64,000 bases of DNA from CAVOKN01 sp963696505 (lineage in GTDB: Bacteria > Pseudomonadota > Gammaproteobacteria > Burkholderiales > Rhodocyclaceae), in NCBI GenBank assembly GCA_963696505.1, contig CAVOKN010000018.1, forward strand, positions 1 through 64,000. Reading direction: 5' to 3'. Positions 51,192 through 60,084 of this stretch are shown here, in pieces. Under the pieces are notes generated by a model that worked only from the letters and a program-made list of their open reading frames with translations, was not told the origin of the DNA and made no database searches. The translations under genes were made by a program, and so were the position numbers. Each line of letters starts with the position of its first letter. The stretch's first letter is position 1.

Positions 51192-52184
51192 TCAGCTCGC
51201 GATGTCGACCACGACGCGGCCGTGCGCCTGGCCCTTGAGGAACGCGTCGAACACGCCGGGCAATTCGTCCAGCGCAATGCTGCGCGTCATCGCCGCCAGG
51301 TGCGGGGGGCGCATGTCCGTCGCCAGGCGCTGCCATATCTGGCTGCGCAGGGCCATCTCGCAGTAGCCCGAGTCGATCCCCAGCAGGCTCGCGCCGCGCA
51401 GGATGAAGGGCGCGACCGTGGTGTTGAGGCTCATGCCGGCGGCCAGGCCGATACTGGCGATGGTGCCGTTCTGCTTCATGGTGCTGGCGATCCAGGCCAG
51501 CACGTCGCCGCCCAGGTTGTCCACCGCCCCGGCCCATAGCGTCTTGTCCAGCGACTTGATCTTGGCCAGATCCAGGCCGGAGCGCAGCATCACCTCGCGC
51601 GCGCCGAGTTCCTTGAGGTAGGCCGCCTGGGATTCCTTGCCGGTCAGCGCAACCACCTCGTAGCCGAGCCTGGCCAGCATGTCGATGGCAAGACTGCCGA
51701 CGCCGCCGGTGGCGCCGGTGACGATCACCGGGCCGTTGCCGGGCCGCAGCCCGTTCTGCTCCATGCGCACGATGCCCAGCGCCGCGGTGAAGCCCGCGGT
51801 GCCCAGCGCCATCGCCTCAAAGAGGTTCATGCCCTTGGGCAGCGGCACCACCCAGTCCGCCGGCACGCGCCCGTACTCGGCATATCCGCCGTGGTGCGCC
51901 ACGCCGATGTCGTAGCTGGTGGCGATCACCGCATCGCCTTTGGTGAAGCGCGGGTCGCGGCTCTCGACGACCGTGCCGCACATGTCGATGCCGCCGATGC
52001 ACGGGAAGCGGCGGATGATCCGCCCGGCTCCGGTGGCCGCCAGCGCGTCCTTGTAATTGACGCTGGAATAGGCAATGCGCAGCGTCACCTCGCCGGGATC
52101 CAGCCGGTCTTCGCTCATCCGGACGAAGCTGCCGGCCACCTTGCCATCCTGCTGGTCGATGAGGAACGCCTTGAACGGCTCCAT
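51192..52184 (-). CDS. acuI: Acrylyl-CoA reductase AcuI/YhdH (MDR superfamily)
   Basis: 330 residues from the ATG at 52184, with GGAGG upstream. NADPH-dependent medium-chain reductase without structural zinc. Features: YSSVNYKDALAATGAG, CIGGIDMCGTVVES, VTGATGGVGSLAIDMLARLGY (nucleotide-binding), and a terminal GQAHGRVVVDI block. AcuI reduces toxic acryloyl-CoA to propionyl-CoA. It is close to prpE on the same strand (separated by the REC-GGDEF gene), consistent with shared propionyl-CoA metabolism; the operon structure is inferred. Confidence 0.92.
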   Translation of the reverse strand: MEPFKAFLIDQQDGKVAGSFVRMSEDRLDPGEVTLRIAYSSVNYKDALAATGAGRIIRRFPCIGGIDMCGTVVESRDPRFTKGDAVIATSYDIGVAHHGGYAEYGRVPADWVVPLPKGMNLFEAMALGTAGFTAALGIVRMEQNGLRPGNGPVIVTGATGGVGSLAIDMLARLGYEVVALTGKESQAAYLKELGAREVMLRSGLDLAKIKSLDKTLWAGAVDNLGGDVLAWIASTMKQNGTIASIGLAAGMSLNTTVAPFILRGASLLGIDSGYCEMALRSQIWQRLATDMRPPHLAAMTRSIALDELPGVFDAFLKGQAHGRVVVDIAS

Positions 52185-52384
52185 GGCCCGCCTCCAGTCG
52201 GTGTCTTGGGGATCGCACACTGCGCCGCGCCTTGATGGCGCAATAGGGGCGGATTATACCCAAACCAATGGCCGCGCCTTTTCAATCGCGACGGCCCACC
52301 AACGGCCGATCCCGCGACACGCGCCGTTGGCAGTCCGGCCGGCGCGGCGTAGGCTTGCGTGCAACGCATCGAGAGGAGTCCCCC

Positions 52385-53047
52385 ATGCGCGTCCATGCCG
52401 TGCTCCTGATCTCGCTGGCACTTGCGGCCGGCCGCGCCGCCACCGCGCCGGATCCCCGGGACGAATCCGAAGCCCTCTTCGACGCACCATCCGCCGCCAG
52501 CGTCAATGAAGGCGAACTCGTCTTTCTCTCCCGCCTGCCCGACAAGCCGGTGCACCATCACCAGAACCAGGTTCGCATCGATGCCAAGAGCCTGCAAGAC
52601 GGCTGGGTGCTGCTCGCGCAATGCCACGTGGATCTGGATGCGGTGCCGCGCAGCCAGGTGATGTTCAGTCGTGATCGCACCCGCGACCTGCGCGTGACGG
52701 CCGCAGGCGGAATCGGTGCAGCGTGGGTCGAGGGCAACACGGTGCAGCTCAAGGACACGGCCCGCGGCGCCTATCTGTGCATCGAGGCGCGCAGCCGCGC
52801 CCTGGCCCGCCAGCCGGACGGCAGCTTCGTGCTGCGCAACGGCCCCTACCTGCGCCGCTTTCTGGACGGCTACTACCCGATGCACGTGACCATGAGAGTC
52901 AGCCTCGATGCACCTTTGGCGCTGGTGGAAACCCGTCCCGCAGCGCAGACCGGATTCGAGGTCAGGGCGCTCCAGGACGAGGTGTATTACGACGCGCGCT
53001 TCGAGGGCCGATTGGTGACGGAGCTGCGCTTCCGCCGCACCGACTGA
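52385..53047 (+). CDS. Secreted protein of unknown function
   Basis: 220 residues from the ATG at 52385, preceded by GAGGAG. The signal peptide is MRVHAVLLISLALAAGRAATA. The mature part is soluble, mostly beta-rich by composition, with no recognised domain; it contains VHHHQNQVRIDAKSL, WVLLAQCHVDLDAVPRSQVMF, and one Cys in AYLCIEA (two Cys in total, possibly a disulfide). It is divergent from acuI and lies upstream of the iron-binding protein gene. Confidence 0.75.
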   Translation: MRVHAVLLISLALAAGRAATAPDPRDESEALFDAPSAASVNEGELVFLSRLPDKPVHHHQNQVRIDAKSLQDGWVLLAQCHVDLDAVPRSQVMFSRDRTRDLRVTAAGGIGAAWVEGNTVQLKDTARGAYLCIEARSRALARQPDGSFVLRNGPYLRRFLDGYYPMHVTMRVSLDAPLALVETRPAAQTGFEVRALQDEVYYDARFEGRLVTELRFRRTD

Positions 53048-53088
53048 GCATCCGGCGAGTGCCGCATAACCCTACAATCGTATCTGCA

Positions 53089-53109
53089 TGCAAATGAAAA
53101 GAATTTGCA
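53089..53109 (+). promoter_or_regulatory. Putative Fur-type operator upstream of fbpA
   Basis: tgcaaat and atttgca arms (perfect 7-bp inverted repeat) separated by gaaaaga, in an AT-rich island 58 bp before the iron-binding protein start. It fits the position of a Fur box, but the match to the GATAATGATTATCATT consensus is loose. Confidence 0.45.
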
Positions 53110-53166
53110 TTTGAGGATAACTTGCGTTAAGCTCCCCTCCAATCGCAATCGACGGAGCTTTCCGCA

Positions 53167-54186
53167 ATGCCATTTCGCAGTCCCCTGATCGCCCTCCTCG
53201 TCGCCGTCCTGGGCAATACCGCTGCTGGAGCGGAGGACAAGGTTCTCAATCTCTACACCGCCCGCCACTACCAGACCGACGAGGCGCTGTACTCCAACTT
53301 CACGAGCCAGACGGGCGTCAAGATCAACCGCATCGAGGGCAAGGAGGACGAACTGCTCGAGCGCATCAAGAACGAAGGCGCCAACAGCCCAGCCGACGTG
53401 TTCATCACCGTGGACGCCTCGCGCCTTGCCCAGGCCGACTCGCTGGGCCTGTTCGCGCCGGTGAATTCCAAGCTGCTGGACAGCCGCATTCCCGCGAACT
53501 TGCGCACCGCCGACTGGTTCGCCTTCTCCACCCGCGCCCGCATCATCATTTACAACAAGGAGAAGCTGGCCGCGACGGACGTGCAGAATTACGAGGATCT
53601 CGCCGGCCCGAAGATGAAGGGCAAGGTCTGCTCCCGCTCCGGCTCGCACCCCTACAACCTGTCGCTGGGCTCGGCTCTGATCTACCACCTGGGCGAAGCC
53701 AAGACCGAGGAATGGGCCAAGGGCGTAGTCGCCAACTTCGCGCGCGGCCCCAAGGGCGGCGATACCGACCAGATCAAGGCAGTGGCCGCCGGGGAATGCC
53801 AGGTGGCGGTTTCCAACACCTATTACGTCGTGCGCCTGATGCGCTCCGACAAGCCCGAAGACAAGGCGGTGATGCAGAAGATCGGCATCGTCTGGCCTAA
53901 TCAGGGCAGCTTCGGCACCCACATCAACATCTCCGGCGGCGGCATGCTCAAGACAGCGCCCCACAAGACAGAGGCGGTCAAGTTCCTCGAGTATCTGGCC
54001 AGCGACGAGGCCCAGGCCTACTTCGCCAGCGGCAACAACGAGTGGCCGGTGGTCGCCTCCGCCACGCTGAAGAACCCCGAACTGGAATCGCTCGGCAAGT
54101 TCAAGGCCGACTCGATCAACGTCGGCGTGCTGACCAAGAACGTCGCCCTGGCGCAGAAGGTCTACGACCGCGCCGGTTATCGCTGA
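53167..54186 (+). CDS. fbpA: Fe3+ ABC transporter, periplasmic binding protein
   Basis: 339 residues, full length, signal peptide 1-22 (ending TAAGA). It belongs to the FutA/FbpA family: LNLYTARHYQTDEALYSNF at the N-terminus, then INRIEGKEDELLERIKNEG, NSPADVFITVDASRL, and VSNTYYVVRLM with the paired Tyr residues that bind ferric iron. It acts in the periplasm and delivers Fe3+ to the FbpB permease. It is followed by a strong terminator, so it is a separate transcript from fbpB (56454-58139, other strand) and fbpC. Confidence 0.95.
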   Translation: MPFRSPLIALLVAVLGNTAAGAEDKVLNLYTARHYQTDEALYSNFTSQTGVKINRIEGKEDELLERIKNEGANSPADVFITVDASRLAQADSLGLFAPVNSKLLDSRIPANLRTADWFAFSTRARIIIYNKEKLAATDVQNYEDLAGPKMKGKVCSRSGSHPYNLSLGSALIYHLGEAKTEEWAKGVVANFARGPKGGDTDQIKAVAAGECQVAVSNTYYVVRLMRSDKPEDKAVMQKIGIVWPNQGSFGTHINISGGGMLKTAPHKTEAVKFLEYLASDEAQAYFASGNNEWPVVASATLKNPELESLGKFKADSINVGVLTKNVALAQKVYDRAGYR

Positions 54187-54241
54187 GGGCAAGCCGGACG
54201 AACCCCCCAAAGAACCCCGTTCCCCCTCCCTCCCAGGGACG

Positions 54242-54266
54242 CCCCGCGCAATGCGGGGTTTTTTTG
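54242..54266 (+). terminator. Rho-independent terminator after fbpA
   Basis: ccccgc and gcgggg arms around gcaat, followed by seven T residues. Confidence 0.88.
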
Positions 54267-54404
54267 CCCCGATGTCCTTGGTCTGGGCAACCAGGCGTTG
54301 CCATTGTTCGATCAGATTTGCGAGCATCCGATGCGCAATCGGCGGCACACTGCCGCTTCCGCAGTGAACAGCAAGCGCCACCCGTCCCTTCCGTGTGAGA
54401 AAAA

Positions 54405-56260
54405 ATGAGAAAGACATGCCTGGCCGGCTGCCTGTGGATCCTCGGCGTCGTGGGCGCGAGCCATTACGCCGGCGCCCAGCTCCCCATCGAGTCTCGGGAG
54501 CAGTTGAACGCGGTGCTGTGGCAGCAAAGGACAGTGGAGTACCGGGCGCTGGCCCTGCAGGCCTATCGGGCGGCCACGCTTCGGCTGCCCGCCGTGCGCG
54601 CCAGCCGCCACAGCGCATCGGTCGAGCAGCAGCATGCCGGCGGTTTCGCGAAGAAGCCTCCGGCCATCGTTCTAGACGTCGACGAGTCGGTGCTCGACAA
54701 CTCGCCCTACACCGCGATGCTCGTGAGCAAGGGGCGGCGCTTCGACCCCGAGTCCTGGGCGGCCTGGGTCGGCGAAGCGCGCGCCGGCGGGATTCCCGGT
54801 GCCCGCGAGTTCGTGGCACGGGCACGCGCCGCCGGCTTCCGCGTCGTCTTCATCACCAACCGGGAATGCAGGCGCGGCGGGCCTTACGATGCGCAGGGCC
54901 GTTCGCTGGACTGCCCGCAGAAGTCCGCGACGCTGGACAACCTGCGCGTGGTGCTCGGCTATCGGCCGGCGCAGGCCGATCTCCTGCTGCGCTTCGAACG
55001 CACCGACCAGCAGGACAGCGACAAGCGCTCGCGCCGGCTCGAAGTTGCCCGCACGCATCGCATCGCGATGCTGATCGGCGACGACCTGAACGACTTCATC
55101 GCGCCCGGCGAGTACGATCCGGAGCGGCACGGCTCGCAATGGGGCGCGACGAACGGCACGCCGTGGATCGCCCTGCCCAATCCGGCCTATGGCTCCTGGC
55201 AAGGCGGCTTTCCGGAGCTGTCGCAGAAGTATGACGCGCTGATTGCATGGAACCTGCCGCCGGCCGGCGGCACGCTTCGGCTGGTTTCATGGAATCTCGA
55301 ATGGCTCGCCGATCCGCGCCGCCTGGAGGAGTCAGGCTTCTGGGCCAGCTGCGCGGCGCAGGGCTGGCCGAGACGCAGGCTGGCCGAGGACCTGCCGCAG
55401 TGCGATGCCTACCGGCGCGCGGGACTCCGCTCCGCGGCGGGCTACGAGGACAGGAAGCTAGCACCCTTGCGCAGGCGCCTGGCCGAGCTGGCTGCGCAGC
55501 ACATCGACGTGCTCGCCGTTCAGGAAACCGGCGGCCCGGCCGCCTTGCAGGCCGTCCTGCCACCGGGCTACCGCGTGGCCTGCTTCACCACGCGAACCGA
55601 TGCCCAGAACCTCGGCTATGCCGTCCGCGAAGCGGCCAGGCTGGAAGTCGCATGCAGGGAGACCGCCGCGTCGAGCCAAGTGGCCGATGGCGCCGGCGCG
55701 CGGATCGGCCGCGAAATGACCCTCCGGGCCGAGGATGGCGCCGTCCCGCCAGCTCTGACTTTGCTCAACGTCCATCTGAAGGCAGGCTGCCCCGAAGGGC
55801 GGCTGGATCGGGCCTCGAATGCGGACTGCGCAAGCTTCCGGCGGCAGGTGCCGGCGCTGGAGACATGGATGGAGGAAACGGCGGCCCGCGGCATGCCGTT
55901 CGCGATTCTCGGCGACTTCAACCGTAACATCGAGGGCGAGATCGCGGGCGGTTTCCCGGCGCGCAGCGACGGCTCAGACCCGGCCGGGCCGCTCGATCCC
56001 GCAACGCTGCGCAACCTGTGGCCCGAAATCAACGACATCGACCCGCCGCAGAGCGCCATGCAGCTTGTCGCCGTCGATCGCAGCGCGGCGCGCGCCGCAC
56101 CGTCCTGCCACGAAAGGCTGGACCACATGGTCGTCAGCGAGACCCTGAAGGCCGGGCTCGCCCCCGGTCGCTCGTCCTCGATCGCGTCTCCGGTGCCCTG
56201 CTGGCCTCGGCGGGCGCTTCGGACCATTGTCCGCTGTATGCGGCGCTCCGCTTCAAGTGA
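54405..56260 (+). CDS. Secreted HAD acid phosphatase/nucleotidase fused to an EEP-family nuclease; frameshift near the end
   Basis: The signal peptide spans about 1-24. Residues 30-280 are a class C/e(P4)-type HAD phosphatase: nucleophile motif VLDVDESVLDNSPY (Asp91, Asp93), FITNREC, and LIGDDLNDF. Residues 291 on form an endonuclease/exonuclease/phosphatase domain: LRLVSWNLEWLADP (Asn297), VLAVQETGG (Glu), LLNVHLKAGC, and AILGDFNRN. The final active-site block (SDHCPLYAALRF) is present only in another frame; inserting one base near 56165 gives a 618-residue protein ending at 56260. As written the frame continues to 56375 with an unrelated tail. A single secreted protein that cuts nucleic acids and dephosphorylates nucleotides would fit phosphate scavenging. 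Confidence 0.82.
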
Positions 56261-56453
56261 CGGCGGCCGGATTGGCATGATCGCTCCGGAATGCCGGCAC
56301 ACCTGGAACCAGACAAGAGCTTCCGGGGGGATGCGCCCGGCGGCGAGGCACGGGCCCCCTCCAAGTCCGCTTTAGTACGGATCAAGCCGCGTAGCGGCGA
56401 ATCCGACTTTCCTTCTGGGCTCCGGCCTTCGGCCTGTCAGCCGACCTGCAAGC

Positions 56454-58139
56454 TCAGCGCCGGCTGCGCGCGATCTGGCGCGACAGCACGATCAGCGGCA
56501 GCAGGCCGACGGTGACGATCGCCAGCGCCGCGGACGACGCTTCCGACAGGCGCTCGTCCGACGCAAGCTGGAAAGTCTGGGTGGCAAGGGTGTCGAAATT
56601 GAACGGCCGCATCACCAGGGTGGCGGGCAGCTCCTTCATGACGTCCACGAACACGAGAAGCCCGGCGGTGAGCAGGCTGCCCCGCAGCAGCGGGACATGC
56701 ACCCTGGCCAGAGTCTCCCCCTGGCCATAGCCCAGGATGCGGGCGGCATCGTCCATGCTGGGGGTGATCTTGGCCAGGCTCGCCTCGACGGTGTGAAGCG
56801 CCACCGCCAGGAATCGCACCAGATAGGCGTAGATCACCGCCGCGATGCCGCCGGTGAGCAACAGCCCCGGATTCGCGCCGGTGACGGCCTCGACGGCCGA
56901 CGCGAGAACATTGTCGAGGCGCGTCACCGGGATGAGGACGCCGACCGCGATCACCGATCCGGGAACCGCGTAGCCCAGCCCGACGACACGGTTGAGGGCC
57001 GCAGGCAGGCCGCCGCGGTTGATCCGCGCCGCATAGGCGAGCAGCAGCGCCAGCAGCACCGCCAGTGCCGCGGTGAAGAACGCCAGGGTGAAGCTGTTGC
57101 GGGCGAGCTGGACGAAGCGCTCGCCGAACTGGGCATCGCCCTCCGCCAGGGCAAGCTTGAGCAGTATGCCGGCGGGAATCAGGAAACCGATCAGCAGGGG
57201 CGCAATGCAGACTAGTACGGCCGCCGCTGCCTTGACGCCGCGCAGCCGGCGACCCGGCAGCGGACGGTTGCGCCCGGTGGTGTTATGGAAGCGGGCGCGG
57301 CCGCGGCTGGCGCGCTCCAGCATCAGCACCAGCACCACGAAGCCGAGCAGCGTTGCCGAGAGCTGCGCCGCGGCGATGCGGTCGCCGAGGGAGAACCAGG
57401 CGCGGTAGATGCCGGTGGTGAAGGTCTGGACGGCGAAGTAGGACACCGTGCCGTAGTCGGCCAGGGTCTCCATCAGCGCCAGCGCCACACCCGCCGCCAC
57501 CGCCGGGCGCGCCAGCGGCAGCGACACCTTGAAGAAGCTGGCCCAGGGACCGTAGCCGAAAGAGCGGGACACTTCCAGCATGCCGCTCGCCCGCTCCAGG
57601 AAGGAAGTGCGCGCCAGCATATACACGTAGGGGTAAAGCACGAAGACGAACATCAGGATGGCGCCACCGACGCTGCGCACGTCGGGAAACCAGTAACCGC
57701 CCGCCTCCCAGCCAAAGACGGCGCGCAGCGCGGTCTGCACCGGGCCGACAAACTGCAGCAGGTCGGTGTAGGTGTAGGCCATGACGTAGGCCGGCATCGC
57801 CAGCGGCAGAATCAGCGCCCACTCGAACACGCGCCGCCCCGGAAAGTCGTGCATCACCGTAAGCCAGGCGGCGGCCACGCCGCCGAAGATCACGCCGGCT
57901 CCGACCCCCAGCAGCAGCTTGATCGTGTTGCCGGCGTATTCCGGCAGCACGGTTGACACGAGGTGCGACCACGTGCCGGCGGTGCCGCCGGCAAAGATAT
58001 TGATCGCGACCGCGAGGATCGGCACCAGCGCGAGCACCGCGATGACAATGGCCACCATCGTCAGTCCGCCGACGCGCAGGCGGCGCGGCGCGGCACGCGC
58101 CGGCACAACGGGCACGGCACTCGGCATGGCGGGGGTCAT
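56454..58139 (-). CDS. fbpB: Fe3+ ABC transporter permease
   Basis: 561 residues, about 12 TM helices arranged as two fused permease halves, as in FbpB. Each half has an EAA-type loop: EVSRSFGYGPWASFFKVSLPLARPA (about 190) and DAARILGYGQGETLARVHVPLLRG (about 465). It forms the inner-membrane channel for ferric iron. It is divergent from the ATPase gene fbpC, and the 109-bp region between them holds the putative Fur site. Confidence 0.93.
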   Translation of the reverse strand: MTPAMPSAVPVVPARAAPRRLRVGGLTMVAIVIAVLALVPILAVAINIFAGGTAGTWSHLVSTVLPEYAGNTIKLLLGVGAGVIFGGVAAAWLTVMHDFPGRRVFEWALILPLAMPAYVMAYTYTDLLQFVGPVQTALRAVFGWEAGGYWFPDVRSVGGAILMFVFVLYPYVYMLARTSFLERASGMLEVSRSFGYGPWASFFKVSLPLARPAVAAGVALALMETLADYGTVSYFAVQTFTTGIYRAWFSLGDRIAAAQLSATLLGFVVLVLMLERASRGRARFHNTTGRNRPLPGRRLRGVKAAAAVLVCIAPLLIGFLIPAGILLKLALAEGDAQFGERFVQLARNSFTLAFFTAALAVLLALLLAYAARINRGGLPAALNRVVGLGYAVPGSVIAVGVLIPVTRLDNVLASAVEAVTGANPGLLLTGGIAAVIYAYLVRFLAVALHTVEASLAKITPSMDDAARILGYGQGETLARVHVPLLRGSLLTAGLLVFVDVMKELPATLVMRPFNFDTLATQTFQLASDERLSEASSAALAIVTVGLLPLIVLSRQIARSRR

Positions 58140-58186
58140 CGGGCGTGTTCCGGAGACTGACTTTCGAGGCGGCCGGAGGAGGCGTG

Positions 58187-58207
58187 CAAATGGGAATTAT
58201 AATTGAC
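58187..58207. promoter_or_regulatory. Putative Fur site / promoter between fbpB and fbpC
   Basis: caaatgggaattataattga, the only AT-rich stretch in the divergent region, contains the perfect palindrome aattataatt and a good -10 hexamer TATAAT (58198-58203). One operator here could repress both directions. Confidence 0.45.
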
Positions 58208-58248
58208 TGCACGCCCGCCCCCGCGGGAGACCTTGCGCGCCCGAACCC

Positions 58249-59373
58249 ATGCCCCTGCTCGAGTTGTCCGACGTCTGCCACGCCTACGGCAAGCATGCGG
58301 TGGTGGACCATCTTTCCTTCGCCCTGGAGCAGGGCAGCATCGGCTGCCTGCTCGGCCCCTCGGGCTGCGGCAAGACCACGGTGCTGCGCTGCATCGCCGG
58401 ATTCGAGTCCGTGCACCACGGCGAGATCCGCATCAAGGAACGGGTGGTGAGCAGCGAGCGCCTGCACCTGCCGCCAGAGCAGCGGCGCATCGGCATGGTG
58501 TTTCAGGACTACGCGCTGTTCCCCCACCTGAGCGTAGCGGACAACATCGCCTTCGGCCTGCGCCGCGTCAGCTCGGGGGAACGGCGGCAACGGGCCGAAG
58601 AACTGCTCGCCACCATAGGCCTCGCGGGCCAGGGCAGCAAGTACCCCCACGAATTGTCCGGCGGCCAACAGCAGAGGGTGGCACTCGCCCGTGCTCTGGC
58701 GCCCAGCCCCGACCTGCTGCTGCTCGACGAGCCCTTCTCCAACCTCGACGTAGATCTGCGCGAGCGGCTGTCCCTTGAGGTGCGCGACATCATCAAGAAC
58801 GTCGGCGCCACCGCCATCCTGGTCACTCACGACCAGCACGAGGCCTTCGCCATCGCCGACGAGATCGGCGTCATGAACGAGGGACGCATCCAGCAGTGGG
58901 ATCTGCCCTACAACCTCTACCACCGGCCGAAGAACCGCTTCGTCGCCGACTTCGTTGGCCAGGGCGTGTTCATGCCCGGCACGGTGGTGGACGCCCAGCG
59001 CGTGCGGGTGGAACTGGGCATACTCGCCAGCAAGGTGCCGGTGGAGTGCGGCGTGGGCTGTGCTGCCTGCGACCTTCAATGCCATGTCGACGTGCTGCTG
59101 CGCCCCGACGACATCGTCCACGACGACGCCAGTGCGATGCAGGCGGAAGTGGTGCACAAGGCCTTCCGCGGCGCGGAGATTCTCTACACGCTGCGCCTGG
59201 CGAGCGGTGCGCGGGTGTTGTCGCTGGTTCCCAGCCACCACAACCACGCCCTGGGGGAGAAGATCGGCATCCGCCTCGACGTGGACCATGTGGTCACCTT
59301 CCGCAGCGACGAGGAAGCTTCGAGCTGCGCGGTGCCCGATGCCAAGGTGATGCGGCTCGTCAGGACGGCATGA
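58249..59373 (+). CDS. fbpC: Fe3+ ABC transporter ATP-binding protein
   Basis: 374 residues. ABC ATPase with Walker A GPSGCGKTT (about 36-44), the Q-loop MVFQDYALFPHL, signature LSGGQQQRVALARAL, Walker B LLLLDEPFSNLD, and the H-loop VTHDQHEA. A C-terminal TOBE-like regulatory domain follows (about 245-370) and contains a Cys cluster (ECGVGCAACDLQC), which may bind iron or a metal cluster. Its stop overlaps the aat start by 3 bases. Confidence 0.94.
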   Translation: MPLLELSDVCHAYGKHAVVDHLSFALEQGSIGCLLGPSGCGKTTVLRCIAGFESVHHGEIRIKERVVSSERLHLPPEQRRIGMVFQDYALFPHLSVADNIAFGLRRVSSGERRQRAEELLATIGLAGQGSKYPHELSGGQQQRVALARALAPSPDLLLLDEPFSNLDVDLRERLSLEVRDIIKNVGATAILVTHDQHEAFAIADEIGVMNEGRIQQWDLPYNLYHRPKNRFVADFVGQGVFMPGTVVDAQRVRVELGILASKVPVECGVGCAACDLQCHVDVLLRPDDIVHDDASAMQAEVVHKAFRGAEILYTLRLASGARVLSLVPSHHNHALGEKIGIRLDVDHVVTFRSDEEASSCAVPDAKVMRLVRTA

Positions 59374-60084
59374 TCCCCTGGGTGCGCCGGGGCAGACCCT
59401 TCCCGCCGGTAGAACAGGCGCTGCACGAGCCCAACGGCCTGCTCGCCGCCGGCGGCGATCTCGACCCGGAGCGGCTGCTAGACGCCTACCGCCGCGGCAT
59501 TTTCCCCTGGTACAGCGCGGGCGAGCCGATCCTGTGGTGGAGCCCCGACCCGCGCATGGTGATGTTGCCGGCGCAACTCAGGATCTCCCGCACCCTCGCG
59601 CGCCGGCTGCGCCGCCGCGAGTTCGAGGTCCGGTTCGACACCGCCTTCGCCGCCGTGCTGCGCGCCTGCGCCGAACCGCGGCAGGACAGCGGCGGCACCT
59701 GGATCACGCCCGAGATGCAGCAAGCCTACGGCAGGCTGCATGAACTCGGCTGGGCGCACAGCGTCGAAAGCTGGTCGGAGGGCCGGCTTGCGGGTGGCCT
59801 CTACGGCGTGGCGATAGGCCGCATGTTCTACGGCGAGTCGATGTTCGCCCGGCAAACCGACGCCTCCAAGGTGGCGCTGGCCCACCTGGCGCGGCATGTT
59901 GAGCGGCTCGGATATGCCATGATAGATTGCCAGATGAGCACGGCCCACCTCGCTTCCCTGGGTGCGCGGGAGATTCCCCGCCGTCAGTTCGTACGCGCCG
60001 TGCATGAGTTCGACAGCGGGCGGCGGGGCCCCAGGGCGCTGGCCGGCCGACGCGGCATCCAACCTGTTTGCGGACGCACCATGA
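59370..60084 (+). CDS. aat: Leucyl/phenylalanyl-tRNA-protein transferase (3' frameshift)
   Basis: Adds Leu/Phe to N-terminal Arg/Lys of proteins, marking them for ClpAP (N-degron pathway). Motifs: FPPVEQALHEPNGLLAAGGDL, YRRGIFPWYSAGEPILWWSPDPR, ESWSEGRLAGGLYGVAIGRMFYGESMF, and MSTAHLASLGAREIPRREF-like end. As written the frame runs on into ate, suggesting a fusion. Skipping one base near 60012 instead gives GGGAPGRWPADAASNLFADAP and a stop at 60084 that overlaps the ate start by 4 bp, the expected operon junction, and a 237-residue protein. I therefore call two genes. Confidence 0.88.

Noticed and set aside
48074..51277. A 1,067-residue protein extending prpE upstream
   Set aside because: The extra N-terminal part is an out-of-frame reading of the REC-GGDEF gene; prpE has its own ATG and ribosome-binding site at 49966.
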